The position numbers and the translations under genes are program-made. From positions 1-64,000 of the forward strand of contig NZ_JAHQZU010000012.1 of assembly GCF_019061185.1 (NCBI RefSeq): a stretch of 64,000 bases of DNA, given 5' to 3'. Origin of the DNA: Paracoccus sp. Z118 (GTDB lineage: Bacteria > Pseudomonadota > Alphaproteobacteria > Rhodobacterales > Rhodobacteraceae). Below, in pieces: positions 45,136-54,002 of this stretch; position 1 is the first letter of the stretch, and each line of letters opens with the position of its first letter. Under the pieces are notes generated by a model. The model made no database searches, was not told the origin of the DNA, and saw only the letters and a program-made list of their open reading frames with translations.

Positions 45136-45164
45136 TAAATAGGGCAGGCTTGTTGACATTCCAA
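45136..45164 (-). promoter_or_regulatory. Candidate petPR promoter with overlapping operator
   Basis: On the minus strand TTGGAA (45159-45164) and TATTTA (45136-45141) are separated by 17 bp. Predicted initiation is about 20 nt upstream of the petP start codon. The AT-rich, imperfectly symmetric TTGATTCTTGGAATGTCAA overlaps the -35 region and could be the MarR operator. Confidence 0.4.
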
Positions 45165-45262
45165 GAATCAATCGCTACCGCTCGGGTCAATTGGCGCAAC
45201 TTTATGCCGGATGTGCGGGGCTGCGGCGAAACATATGCAAAATCTCAAGGCGGAGTAGGGCG

Positions 45263-46135
45263 ATGGCCGGAAGTTACGAGGATCGCGACGGCAAGATCTG
45301 GATGGATGGCGAGCTGATCGACTGGCGCGATGCCAAGGTCCACGTGCTGACCCACGCGCTGCACTATGCCAGCGCCGTGTTCGAGGGCGAGCGCTGCTAT
45401 GACGGCAAGATCTTCAAGGGCCACGAGCATTCCAAGCGGCTGCTGAAATCCGGCGAGCTGATCGACATGGAGATCCCCTGGACCGCCGAGCAGATCGACG
45501 CCGCCAAGCGCGAGGTGCTGGACGCCAACGGCTTCACCAACGCCTATATCCGCGCGCTCGCCTTCCGTGGCGCCGGCCCGGACATGGGGGTCGCGGCCAG
45601 CCACAACCCGGTGCGGCTGGCGATCTGCACCTGGGAATGGGGCAGCTATTACGGGGACGCCAAGTGGCAGGGCGCCAAGCTGGACATCGCCAAGTGGAAG
45701 CGCCCGAGCCCGGAAACCATCCCTGCGGCGGCCAAGGCGGCGGGGCTCTACATGATCTGCACCATGTCCAAGCACGCGGCAGAGAAGAAGGGCTGCTCGG
45801 ACGCGCTGTTCATGGATTACCGCGGCTACGTGGCCGAGGCGACCGGCGCCAACGTGTTCTTCGTCAAGGACGGCGAAGTGCATACGCCGCTGGCCGACGT
45901 GTTCCTGAACGGGCTGACCCGTCAGACGATCATCGCCATGCTCAAGGAGCAGGGGGTGCCTGTGCATGAGCGGCATATCCTTCCCGAGGAAATCGGCGGG
46001 TTCCAGGAATGCTTCCTGACCGGCTCGGCCGCCGAGGTCACGCCCGTCGCCCAGATCGGCGAGGACTGGCATTTCCAGGTCGGCGCGACGACGCGCAAGA
46101 TCGCCGAGGATTACGACGCGCTGGTCCGGGCCTGA
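45263..46135 (+). CDS. ilvE: Branched-chain amino acid aminotransferase
   Basis: This fold-type IV PLP enzyme performs the last step of Leu/Ile/Val synthesis. The 290 residues contain THALHYASAVFEGERCY (N-terminal active-site region), YIRALAFRGAGPDMGV, the class IV signature around EATGANVFFVKDGEVHTP, NGLTRQTIIAMLKEQGV and a C-terminal CFLTGSAAEVTPVAQIG. It is divergent from petPR. A GGATATTT-tagged hairpin follows directly. Confidence 0.95.
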   Translation: MAGSYEDRDGKIWMDGELIDWRDAKVHVLTHALHYASAVFEGERCYDGKIFKGHEHSKRLLKSGELIDMEIPWTAEQIDAAKREVLDANGFTNAYIRALAFRGAGPDMGVAASHNPVRLAICTWEWGSYYGDAKWQGAKLDIAKWKRPSPETIPAAAKAAGLYMICTMSKHAAEKKGCSDALFMDYRGYVAEATGANVFFVKDGEVHTPLADVFLNGLTRQTIIAMLKEQGVPVHERHILPEEIGGFQECFLTGSAAEVTPVAQIGEDWHFQVGATTRKIAEDYDALVRA

Positions 46136-46144
46136 CACGTCGAA

Positions 46145-46194
46145 GGGGGCTGCGCGCCCCCCACGGCCTGCGGCCGTCCCCCCGCGGGATATTT
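46145..46194 (+). terminator. Double hairpin plus GGGATATTT after ilvE (repeat family copy 7)
   Basis: Ten bases after the ilvE stop come the stems GGGGGC/GCCCCC (46145-46161) and ACGGCC/GGCCGT (46163-46177), then CCCCCCGCGGGATATTTGCGG (box 46186-46194). Orientation matches an ilvE terminator. The downstream flank GCGGACAGAAGAT is the same as at copy 1. Confidence 0.65.
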
Positions 46195-46270
46195 GCGGAC
46201 AGAAGATCGCGGGCGCATGGGCGGGTTCCATGCGCCTGTCGCATGTTGCGATCAGGGTGTTTGTGACTAG

Positions 46271-47410
46271 ATGAGCGGGATGTCCGAACTGACCGTTTCC
46301 GTCCTGCCCGGCATCGATGGCATTTCCGCGTCCGACTGGGATGGCTGCGGCCCCGGCGGCGATCCCTTCACCACCCACCGCTTCCTGCTGGCGCTGGAGC
46401 AGTCCGGCTCGGTCGGCGGGCGCACCGGCTGGCACCCCAGCCATCTTGTCTCGCGGCTGGATGGCAAGGTGGTCGGCGTCGCGCCCGCCTATCTCAAGAG
46501 TCACAGCCAGGGCGAATACATCTTCGACCATAACTGGGCCGACGCCTGGATGCGGGCGGGCGGGGAGTATTATCCCAAGCTGCAATGCGCCGTGCCCTTC
46601 ACCCCGGCGACCGGGCCGCGCCTGATTGCTGCCGAGCCGGCGGTGCAGGCGGCGCTGCTGGCGGCGATGCAGCATGTCGCGGGGCAGGCGGGGCTGTCGT
46701 CGGCCCACGTCACCTTCTGCACGAAGCCCGAGCGCGATCTGGGCGAGGCGCAGGGCTGGCTGGGCCGCACGACCACGCAGTATCACTGGGAAAACCGGGG
46801 CTATGGCAGCTTTGACGATTTCCTCGGCGATCTGAGCAGTCGAAAGCGCAAGGCCATCCGCAAGGAGCGGGAGCGCGCGCAGGCGTTCGGCGGCACCATC
46901 CGCAGCCTGACGGGCGACGATCTGCGCCCCGAGCATTGGGACGCGTTCTGGGCCTTCTATCTGGACACCGGCGGGCGCAAATGGGGCCGCCCCTATCTGA
47001 CCCGCGCCTTCTTCGACCAGCTGCACCAGACGATGCGCGACGACGTGCTGCTGGTGCTGGCGGAACGCGAGGGCCGCCCGATCGCGGGCGCGCTGAACTT
47101 CATCGGCCGTGAGACGCTGTTCGGGCGCTACTGGGGCTGTGTCGAGGATCACCCCTATCTGCATTTCGAGCTTTGCTATCATCGCGCCATCGACTGGGCG
47201 ATCGAACACGGCCTGTCCCGCGTCGAGGCGGGCGCGCAGGGCGAGCACAAGCTCGCGCGCGGCTACATGCCGAGCGAGATCCACTCGCTGCACTGGATCG
47301 CCGATCCGGGCTTCCGCCGCGCGCTGGAGGGGTATCTGCAGCACGAGGCGGAGGCGGTCGGCGACGACATGGCCGAGACGGCCGCCTTCGGCCCGTTCCG
47401 GCGCGGCTGA
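46271..47410 (+). CDS. GNAT-fold protein of the FemX/COG3146 (DUF482) family
   Basis: This 379-residue soluble protein of the family annotated as peptidoglycan biosynthesis-like/GNAT N-acyltransferase shows GGDPFTTHRFLLALEQSGSV, HNWADAWMRAGG, YYPKLQCAVPFTP, HWENRGYGSFDDFLGDLSSR, KRKAIRKERE, and late YHRAIDWAIEHGLSRVEAGA with QGEHKLARGY. The reaction has not been settled for the family, to my knowledge. It lies between ilvE and the RTX protein gene. A short hairpin (GCCTA/TAGGC, 47422-47437) follows its stop. Confidence 0.85.
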   Translation: MSGMSELTVSVLPGIDGISASDWDGCGPGGDPFTTHRFLLALEQSGSVGGRTGWHPSHLVSRLDGKVVGVAPAYLKSHSQGEYIFDHNWADAWMRAGGEYYPKLQCAVPFTPATGPRLIAAEPAVQAALLAAMQHVAGQAGLSSAHVTFCTKPERDLGEAQGWLGRTTTQYHWENRGYGSFDDFLGDLSSRKRKAIRKERERAQAFGGTIRSLTGDDLRPEHWDAFWAFYLDTGGRKWGRPYLTRAFFDQLHQTMRDDVLLVLAEREGRPIAGALNFIGRETLFGRYWGCVEDHPYLHFELCYHRAIDWAIEHGLSRVEAGAQGEHKLARGYMPSEIHSLHWIADPGFRRALEGYLQHEAEAVGDDMAETAAFGPFRRG

Positions 47411-47532
47411 CTGCTGCAGAAGCCTAAGATTGTAGGCGAATAACCGGCTGCGGGGGCCAGTCGGAAAGCAAATCTAAAGACGCGGGCCGCTAGGGTCATC
47501 GCCACTGTCCGAAGTCGGGACACGGGGGCGAG

Positions 47533-50500
47533 ATGGTCGGTTTTCTGCATGTCGGGACATACAGGCACCCGCAATCGGTGTTTTCGACCAATCTGACCGA
47601 CGTGCAGCTCGGCGTGTTCGGCGGGGTGCTGAACCTGTTCGTCGTCACCCATCTCGGCGGCGGGCTGAGCCGCTGGGTGCTGGACGCGAGCGGCGGTTTC
47701 CGGCTGGAGGAGAGCAGCGCCTGGGCGCCGGGAATGCGCCATCGGGAGGCGCCGGAGATCGTCCTGCTGGAGGGGGCCGGCGGCACGAGCCTGCTGACGC
47801 CCGGCATCCTGGGCGCTGTGGACATGGGCCGGATACTCGGCAGCCGCGGGGAAATCGGCAGCCTGGACCGTGCGCTCGCCGATGCGCCGCTGCCGGAGGA
47901 CGTCGTCAATATGGCCCGGCTGACGACCGGGGCGGGCATCGATTGCGTGGCGACGACGCGCGCGGGCGACACGCAGATCACGCTGTGGCGCGTCTCGGCG
48001 GCGGGGGAGTTCACCCAGATGGCGGCGACGATCCGCCAGCCGCAACCGGAGGGCGCGCAGGTCGATTCGCTGCTGGTGGTCAGGATCAACGGCGCGGTGG
48101 TGGTGGTCTCGACCTCGCTCGGCGGCAACTATGTCGCGACGCATCGCGTGCAGGATGACGGAACGCTGGCGCCGGGCGAGTATCTGAGCAGCGAGCAGGG
48201 GACCGGCTTCAACCAGCCGCGCGATGTCGTCCATGCGGAGGTGGGAGGGCGTCACTTCCTCGTCGTCAGCTCGGCGCAAAGCTCGTCGCTGACGGTGGTG
48301 AGCATCTCGGCCGACGGGCGGATGATGCCGGTGGACCATGTCATCGACGAGCGGACGACGCGATTTCAGAATGTCACCGCGCTGGAATCGATCACGATCG
48401 ACGGGCGCAGCTTCATCATCGCCGGGGGCGCCGATGACGGGCTGACGCTGCTCACGCTGACGGCCGACGGGCAGCTTATTCATTTGGCCACCATTGCCGA
48501 CACGGCTCAACTCGCGCTGGCGGATGTGAGCTCGATCTCGGCTGCCGTGATCGATGGCCGCATCGTGGTGGTGGCCGCCTCGGCGACCGAGCATGCCTTC
48601 TCGCAATTCGTGATCGATCCCGGCGCGATCGGCCGCACCGGTCGGGTCGGGGCCGGCGTGCAGGACGGGACAGCGCAGGGCGACCTGCTTCAGGGCTCGG
48701 ACGGCACCACGGTGATCCGGGGCGGTGCAGGCGACGATATCCTGATCGCGGGAACCCAGTCGATCGCCCTGTGGGGGGGCGAGGGGGCGGATCTGTTCGT
48801 CGCCACCGATCCCGGCGGGCGCATCGCGGTCCGCGACTTCGACATTACCGAGGACCGGCTGGACCTGTCATTGTTGGGCATGATCCGCAGCACCGCGCAG
48901 CTGGTGTTCCGCCCGCAGAGCTACGGGATGAAGATCTTCTACAACGACACGGTGATCGACATCTTTTCCGTCGATGGCACCACTCTGCTGCCGCATCAGT
49001 TCACCGACGCGATGTTCCCCATCGCCCACTATACCCCGCCTCAGCTTCCCGTCCGCATCGTCGGGACCATCGGCGCGGACACGCTGGTCGCCCCGCCTCC
49101 CGGTGCGACGATTGAGGGCAGCGGCAGCAACGACACGATCATCGGCAGCGCCGCGCCCGACGCGCTGCATGGGGGCGCCGGGGATGACATCCTGCGGGGC
49201 GGCGGCGGCGACGATCTTCTGGCCGGCAACACCGGCGACGACGTGCTGCATGGCGACGACGGCGCGGATACGCTGCTGGGCGGCGACGGGTCCGACACGC
49301 TGTTCGGCGATGCAGGCGATGATCGCCTTTTCGGCGAGCGCGGCGACGATCTGCTGACCGCCGGGGCGGGCAACGACTGGCTGGAGGGGGGAGAGGGTGC
49401 CGACACCCTGCATGGCGGCGACGGCGACGATTCGCTTTACGGCCAGGGCGGGGACGACTTCAGCGATGGCGGGGCGGGCAACGATCTCATCATCGATCAG
49501 GGCGGGTCGAACCATCTGGCCGGCGGGGCGGGCAACGACTCGCTGGTCAGCGGCGCGGGCAACGACACGCTGATCGGGGGCGAGGGAGACGATCAGCTGA
49601 CCGGGGGCGCCGGGGCAGACAGCCTGTCCGGCGGCGACGGGCGCGATTCGCTGAACGGCGGGCCGGGGCCCGACACGCTGAGGGGCAGCGCGGGCGACGA
49701 CCAGATCTATGGCGGCACCGAGGATGACTGGCTGTTTGGCGATGACGGCGCCGACACCCTGAACGCGGCCGCGGGCAACGACACGCTGCATGGCGGCGCG
49801 GGCGACGACATGCTTTCGGGGGAATCCGGCAACGATGTCCTGCGCGGGGAGGGCGGCGCCGACTCGCTCATCGGCGGCGACGGGGACGATCTGCTCTTTG
49901 GCGGCGATGGCGGAGATCTGCTGGTCGGCGGCGCCGGTGCCGACACGCTGTTCGGCGACGATGGCGACGACACGATCCAGGGCGGGGACGGCGCCGACCT
50001 CATCCATGACGGCGCGGGCAACGACGTGGTGGATGCGGGGGCGGGCGACGATACGGTTTTCGGCAAGGACGGCGACGACACGCTGGACGGCGGCGCGGGG
50101 CACGATGTCCTCTGGGGCGGGCTGGGCCACGACTTCCTGCTGGGCGGCGACGGCGAGGACTGGCTGAGCGGCGATGGCGGCGATGACTGGATCGACGGCG
50201 GCGCGGGCGCCGATACGCTTCATGGCGGCTGGGGCCGCGATACGCTGTTCGGCGGGCAGGGTGCCGACCTGCTCGACGCAGGGCATGGCGACGACCGGCT
50301 GATCGGCGGCGGCGCGGGCGGGATGGATACCCTGATCGGCGGCGGCGGCGCGGACGAGTTCGTCCTGCTGCCCGATTCCGGCGGCCCGGTCTTCATGCGG
50401 GTGCAGGACTTCACCCGCGGGACCGATCGCGTCGGGTTCGACATGGACGGGCTGACCTTCATCGGCGACGCGGCGTTTTCCGGTGCGGGGCAGGTGCGCT

Positions 50501-50655
50501 GGATGCGCTATGACGATCTCGCTGGCGGCGGCGTGCTGCTGATCGCCGATCTCGACGGGGATCGGGTCGCCGACATGGGCATCTATCTCGAGGGGCTCGA
50601 CAGTCTCAGCTTCGGCGACCTGCTGACGCTGCCGCCCGATGACCTGCTGCTGTAG
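47533..50655 (+). CDS. Large RTX protein with N-terminal beta-propeller-like domain
   Basis: The 1040-residue protein has no N-terminal signal peptide. Residues 1-370 contain about six or seven similar units ending in patterns such as LTVVSISADGRMMPVDHVID and LTLLTLTADGQLIHLATIAD, which look like lactonase-type beta-propeller blades. After a linker with an incomplete RTX patch (about 377-425), residues about 529-936 carry some 45 GGxGxDxLx calcium-binding nonapeptides. The C-terminal 100 residues include FTRGTDRVGFDMDGLTF and end in acidic/hydrophobic PPDDLLL, typical of type I secretion signals. A Ca2+-folded extracellular or surface protein is expected. Neighbours export capsule; no HlyB/HlyD genes are in the window. 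Confidence 0.85.
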   Translation: MVGFLHVGTYRHPQSVFSTNLTDVQLGVFGGVLNLFVVTHLGGGLSRWVLDASGGFRLEESSAWAPGMRHREAPEIVLLEGAGGTSLLTPGILGAVDMGRILGSRGEIGSLDRALADAPLPEDVVNMARLTTGAGIDCVATTRAGDTQITLWRVSAAGEFTQMAATIRQPQPEGAQVDSLLVVRINGAVVVVSTSLGGNYVATHRVQDDGTLAPGEYLSSEQGTGFNQPRDVVHAEVGGRHFLVVSSAQSSSLTVVSISADGRMMPVDHVIDERTTRFQNVTALESITIDGRSFIIAGGADDGLTLLTLTADGQLIHLATIADTAQLALADVSSISAAVIDGRIVVVAASATEHAFSQFVIDPGAIGRTGRVGAGVQDGTAQGDLLQGSDGTTVIRGGAGDDILIAGTQSIALWGGEGADLFVATDPGGRIAVRDFDITEDRLDLSLLGMIRSTAQLVFRPQSYGMKIFYNDTVIDIFSVDGTTLLPHQFTDAMFPIAHYTPPQLPVRIVGTIGADTLVAPPPGATIEGSGSNDTIIGSAAPDALHGGAGDDILRGGGGDDLLAGNTGDDVLHGDDGADTLLGGDGSDTLFGDAGDDRLFGERGDDLLTAGAGNDWLEGGEGADTLHGGDGDDSLYGQGGDDFSDGGAGNDLIIDQGGSNHLAGGAGNDSLVSGAGNDTLIGGEGDDQLTGGAGADSLSGGDGRDSLNGGPGPDTLRGSAGDDQIYGGTEDDWLFGDDGADTLNAAAGNDTLHGGAGDDMLSGESGNDVLRGEGGADSLIGGDGDDLLFGGDGGDLLVGGAGADTLFGDDGDDTIQGGDGADLIHDGAGNDVVDAGAGDDTVFGKDGDDTLDGGAGHDVLWGGLGHDFLLGGDGEDWLSGDGGDDWIDGGAGADTLHGGWGRDTLFGGQGADLLDAGHGDDRLIGGGAGGMDTLIGGGGADEFVLLPDSGGPVFMRVQDFTRGTDRVGFDMDGLTFIGDAAFSGAGQVRWMRYDDLAGGGVLLIADLDGDRVADMGIYLEGLDSLSFGDLLTLPPDDLLL

Positions 50656-50656
50656 C

Positions 50657-51538
50657 CTAACGCTCCATCAGGCCGCGATAATGCCGCATCAGCAGGAATA
50701 ATCCGACGACCAGCATCCCCAGCGACAGCGAAATGACGAAAAGCGGGCTGACGAAGGTGGCGTCGTAGGTCAGGTAGATGCCCTGGCGCACCATGGCGGT
50801 GGTGTGGATCAGCGGGTTGAACCAGAGCACATCGCGCGCCTGCGGCGGCATCGTCTCATACAGGAAGAAGATGCCCGAGACCATGAACAGCGGCCGGGTG
50901 GCGATCTGCCACGTCCGCTCCCACACCGGGAAGCGGCTCATCAGGAAGCAGTTCAGCACACCGACGCCGGCGGCCAGAAGGATCGTCAGCCCCAGCGCCT
51001 CGGCCAGCCGGGCCACGTCCAGCACCATCGGCATGTCGTAGATCGCCACGATGCTGAGCAGCACGATCGCGAACACGACCAGATGGACGCCCGCGTTCAG
51101 CAGCAGCCGCGCCGCCAGCACGTCGAAGAACGTCACCGCCGGATACGACAGGAACGGCATGGAATAGCGCAGCGACAGCGCCATCTTGTTCGCGATGTCG
51201 TTGAACAGCATGAACGGCAGGTAGCCGGTGGCGTAGAACAGCGGAAAGTTGGTGCCGAGCGCGGGTGTCTTGAAGAACTGCGAGAATACCAGCGTCAGCA
51301 GTCCGATGCCGAGGATCGGGTCCAGCAATGCCCAGATGTAACCGCCCGGCGAGCGTCCGTACGTCGTCGAGATCTCGCGCAGCATCAGCGCCCCGATCGA
51401 GCGGGCGGTCTGCGTCAGCAGCGTCCCCTTCGGGCGCCGGCCGACGGGGCGGAGCCGGCGGCGGCGCAGCCGCCTGCGGGCAGGGGCGTCGGGCGGCTTT
51501 GCTTGCGGGGCAGGGCGGGAAACTGCAGTCTCGGACAT
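50657..51538 (-). CDS. kpsM: Capsule polysaccharide ABC exporter permease (KpsM-like)
   Basis: This 293-residue inner-membrane protein starts with a basic, Arg/Pro-rich cytoplasmic segment (RRRLRRRRLRPVGRRP) followed by six hydrophobic segments. GALMLREISTTYGRSPGGYIW, LPFMLFNDIANKMALSLRY and FLYETMPPQARDVLWFNPL resemble KpsM/CtrC permeases of ABC-dependent (group 2-type) capsule export. It is divergent from the KpsE-like gene, with kpsT following that gene, so the export machine is encoded from one shared 70-bp regulatory gap. Its stop lies 1 bp from the convergent RTX gene stop. Confidence 0.87.
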   Translation of the reverse strand: MSETAVSRPAPQAKPPDAPARRRLRRRRLRPVGRRPKGTLLTQTARSIGALMLREISTTYGRSPGGYIWALLDPILGIGLLTLVFSQFFKTPALGTNFPLFYATGYLPFMLFNDIANKMALSLRYSMPFLSYPAVTFFDVLAARLLLNAGVHLVVFAIVLLSIVAIYDMPMVLDVARLAEALGLTILLAAGVGVLNCFLMSRFPVWERTWQIATRPLFMVSGIFFLYETMPPQARDVLWFNPLIHTTAMVRQGIYLTYDATFVSPLFVISLSLGMLVVGLFLLMRHYRGLMER

Positions 51539-51608
51539 GTGAAAGCGCCTGCTGGCCTTGTCTTGCCGGTGTATGTAACAACTGCGCGGATAAGCACAAC
51601 GAAAAGGC

Positions 51609-53309
51609 GTGCAATTGAACCAGAGCACCCACCAGGCCGCCTCGGACCGGGCAGATTCCGGCGTGCAGCCGAACGGCGGCACCGGGCAGGGCGCAGGACC
51701 GGCCGGGCAGCAGCCGCTTCAACCCGCCGGGCCGGCGCCGCAATTCGCGGCCATGCCCAAGATGAACGCGGCACCGACACTGCCGGCAGGGCAGGGTCCG
51801 GCTCCGGGTCAGGCCGCCCCCGCCGCCGCACAAGGCGCCGCACCCGCCCAGCCGCCGCAAGGGCAGCCGGCTCAGCCGCAGCCACAGGCTCATCCGCAAG
51901 CGCAGCCGGGACCGAAACCACAACCTGCACCGCAGCCGCAGCCACAAGCGCAGCAAAATCCGCAAGCGCAACCGCAGCCCCAGCCGCAACCCGCGCCTGC
52001 CCCGCCGCCCGCCGGCCGGCTCACCCCCGCCGATCCCGCCACAGCTGCGGCCGCGGCCCAGGCGCGGGCCGGTTCCGCGGTGCCGGTGCCCGCGGGGCCC
52101 GCCGCGAACGCGCCCGCGCGTCGGCCCGCCGCGCAGCCCCCGGCCGGCGTCCGCCGCTTGCCGCCGCCCACCGCGCCGGTCCGTCCACCCGTCGGCATGG
52201 CCAGGCCGCGCCGCCGCCACTGGCTCGCCATCGTCACCTTCGTGCTGTTCGTGCTGCTGCCCGCCGCGCTCTGGGGCTGGTATCTGTGGACGCGCGCGGC
52301 TGACCAATACACCTCCAGCACCTCGTTCTCGGTGCGCAAGGAAGAGGGGCAGGGATCGCTCGATATTCTGGGGGGGCTGACCGCGCTGGGCGGGTCGAGC
52401 GGGACCGCCTCGGACACCGACATCCTGTTCGAGGTGATCCGCAGCCCCGACATGGTGCGCCGGGTGAGCCAGCAGATGGACCTCGTCGGCGCATTCACCC
52501 GCGCCTGGCCGCATGACTTCGTGTTCGCCTACGACCCCTCGGGGATGCAGGAGGATCTGAGCGAATACTGGAACCGGCAGGTCAAGGTGCTGCTGGACAG
52601 CAATGCCGGGATCATCACCGTGCGCGCCAATGCCTTCGCGCCCGAGGATGCGTTGCAGATCGCCGAGTCGGTGCTGGGGGAAAGCGAGAAGATCGTCAAC
52701 GCGCTGTCGGACAAGGCGCTGTCCGACGCCACGCGCCTTGCCGAAGTGCAACTGAACCGCACGCGGGACGAGCTGGTGACGGCGCGGCAGGACATCACCT
52801 CGTTCCGGGTCCGCACGCAGATCGTGGACCCGACCGCCGATCTTGGGGCGCAGATGGCGATCCTGGGCAATCTTCAGGCCGCGCTGACCGAACAGCAGGT
52901 CGCGCTGGACCAGCTGCGCGAGAATGCCCGCGCCGGCGATCACCGCATCGTCCAGGCCGAGCAGCGGATCGCCGCGATCCAGCGCCAGATCGAGGAGGAG
53001 CGCGCCAAGTTCAGCGGCACCACCGAGCAGGGCGAGAGCTATGCCCAGTTGATGCACGAATACGAACGGCTCGCCGTCGATCTGGAGTTCGCCGAAGGCG
53101 CGCATACCGCCGCCCGCGTCGCCTACGAGGCCGCCTTGCAGAACGCGCAGCGGCAGAGCCGGTATCTGGCCGCGCATATCCAGCCGGCGCTCGCGGAAAG
53201 CTCGCTGGTGCCGAACCGGCCGTGGCTGCTTGCGATGGGGTTCGGGCTGGCCTTTGTCTTGTGGTCGATCGCGATGCTGGTCTTCTACAGCATCCGCGAT
53301 CGCAGGTGA
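51609..53309 (+). CDS. kpsE: Capsule export inner-membrane protein (KpsE/Wzz-like) with Pro/Gln-rich N-terminus
   Basis: Residues 1-200 of this 566-residue protein are low-complexity, cytoplasmic and rich in Pro, Gln and Ala (PQPQAHPQAQPGP-like repeats). Then come a transmembrane helix (WLAIVTFVLFVLLPAALWGW, about 204-223), a periplasmic region with long coiled coils (about 310-520, e.g. QAALTEQQVALDQLRENARA) and a second helix (WLLAMGFGLAFVLWSIAMLV, about 538-557). This is the polysaccharide-co-polymerase topology of KpsE/CtrB. Start is GTG 51609 or TTG 51615; the latter has the better-spaced AAGG site. kpsT follows after 1 bp. Confidence 0.85.
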   Translation: MQLNQSTHQAASDRADSGVQPNGGTGQGAGPAGQQPLQPAGPAPQFAAMPKMNAAPTLPAGQGPAPGQAAPAAAQGAAPAQPPQGQPAQPQPQAHPQAQPGPKPQPAPQPQPQAQQNPQAQPQPQPQPAPAPPPAGRLTPADPATAAAAAQARAGSAVPVPAGPAANAPARRPAAQPPAGVRRLPPPTAPVRPPVGMARPRRRHWLAIVTFVLFVLLPAALWGWYLWTRAADQYTSSTSFSVRKEEGQGSLDILGGLTALGGSSGTASDTDILFEVIRSPDMVRRVSQQMDLVGAFTRAWPHDFVFAYDPSGMQEDLSEYWNRQVKVLLDSNAGIITVRANAFAPEDALQIAESVLGESEKIVNALSDKALSDATRLAEVQLNRTRDELVTARQDITSFRVRTQIVDPTADLGAQMAILGNLQAALTEQQVALDQLRENARAGDHRIVQAEQRIAAIQRQIEEERAKFSGTTEQGESYAQLMHEYERLAVDLEFAEGAHTAARVAYEAALQNAQRQSRYLAAHIQPALAESSLVPNRPWLLAMGFGLAFVLWSIAMLVFYSIRDRR

Positions 53310-53310
53310 C

Positions 53311-53985
53311 ATGATCGTCCTTGAGAACCTGACCAAGATATTCAGCCTGCACGGCAGCTCGCAGACGGTGGCCGACAACATCAACGCGGTGTTCCCCACC
53401 GGGTCTTCGGTGGCGCTGCTGGGCCGCAACGGGGCGGGGAAATCCACGCTGCTGAAGATGATCGCCGGAACCACCAAGCCGACGCGCGGGCGGGTCTGGT
53501 CGGACGGCACGATCTCGTGGCCCGTGGGCTTCGCCGGCAGCTTCCACGGCGAGCTGACAGGGGCGCAGAACGTCCGCTTCGTCGCCCGCATCTATGGGGC
53601 CGACAGCGACGAGCTGGTGGATTATGTGGGCGAGTTCGCGGCTTTGGGCGACCGCTATCACGTGCCGTTCAGCACCTATTCCTCGGGGATGCGTTCGCGG
53701 CTGGCGATGGGGTGCAGCATGGGCATCCGCTTCGATACCTATCTGGTGGACGAGGTGACGAGCGTCGGCGACGCCGAGTTCCGCGCCAAGTCGCAGCAGG
53801 TGCTGATGGACCGGCTGAGGAATTCCTCGGCGGTGGTGGTCACCCACTCGACCGAGATGCTGACGCGGCTGTGCAACATGGGGGGCGTGCTGAACAAGGG
53901 CCGCCTGACGATGTTCGACGACGTGCGGGACGCGGTGAAATACCACGAATACATCATGGGCGTGCCGGATACGGTCGGCGACTGA
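53311..53985 (+). CDS. kpsT: Capsule polysaccharide ABC exporter ATPase (KpsT-like)
   Basis: This 224-residue ATP-binding subunit has Walker A GRNGAGKST (about 38-46), signature YSSGMRSRLAMGCSMGI, Walker B YLVDEV and the switch His in VVVTHSTEML. The short form with the WPVGFAGSFHGELTGAQNV segment is typical of KpsT/CtrD polysaccharide ATPases. It pairs with the KpsM-like permease encoded divergently 2 kb away and is translationally close to the KpsE-like gene. Confidence 0.92.
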   Translation: MIVLENLTKIFSLHGSSQTVADNINAVFPTGSSVALLGRNGAGKSTLLKMIAGTTKPTRGRVWSDGTISWPVGFAGSFHGELTGAQNVRFVARIYGADSDELVDYVGEFAALGDRYHVPFSTYSSGMRSRLAMGCSMGIRFDTYLVDEVTSVGDAEFRAKSQQVLMDRLRNSSAVVVTHSTEMLTRLCNMGGVLNKGRLTMFDDVRDAVKYHEYIMGVPDTVGD

Positions 53986-54002
53986 GGGTTATTGCGTGGG
54001 GG

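Noticed and set aside
45153..45181. TTGACA at 45153-45158 as an ilvE promoter -35 box
   Set aside because: A 17-bp spacer leads to TACCGC, a poor -10, so the match is too weak to annotate; the tract may rather be the operator of the divergent petPR promoter.
49117..50340. Regular 27-bp periodicity looked at as a tandem-repeat or CRISPR-like array
   Set aside because: The period is the DNA footprint of nine-residue RTX repeats in one open frame; there are no conserved direct repeats with unique spacers.
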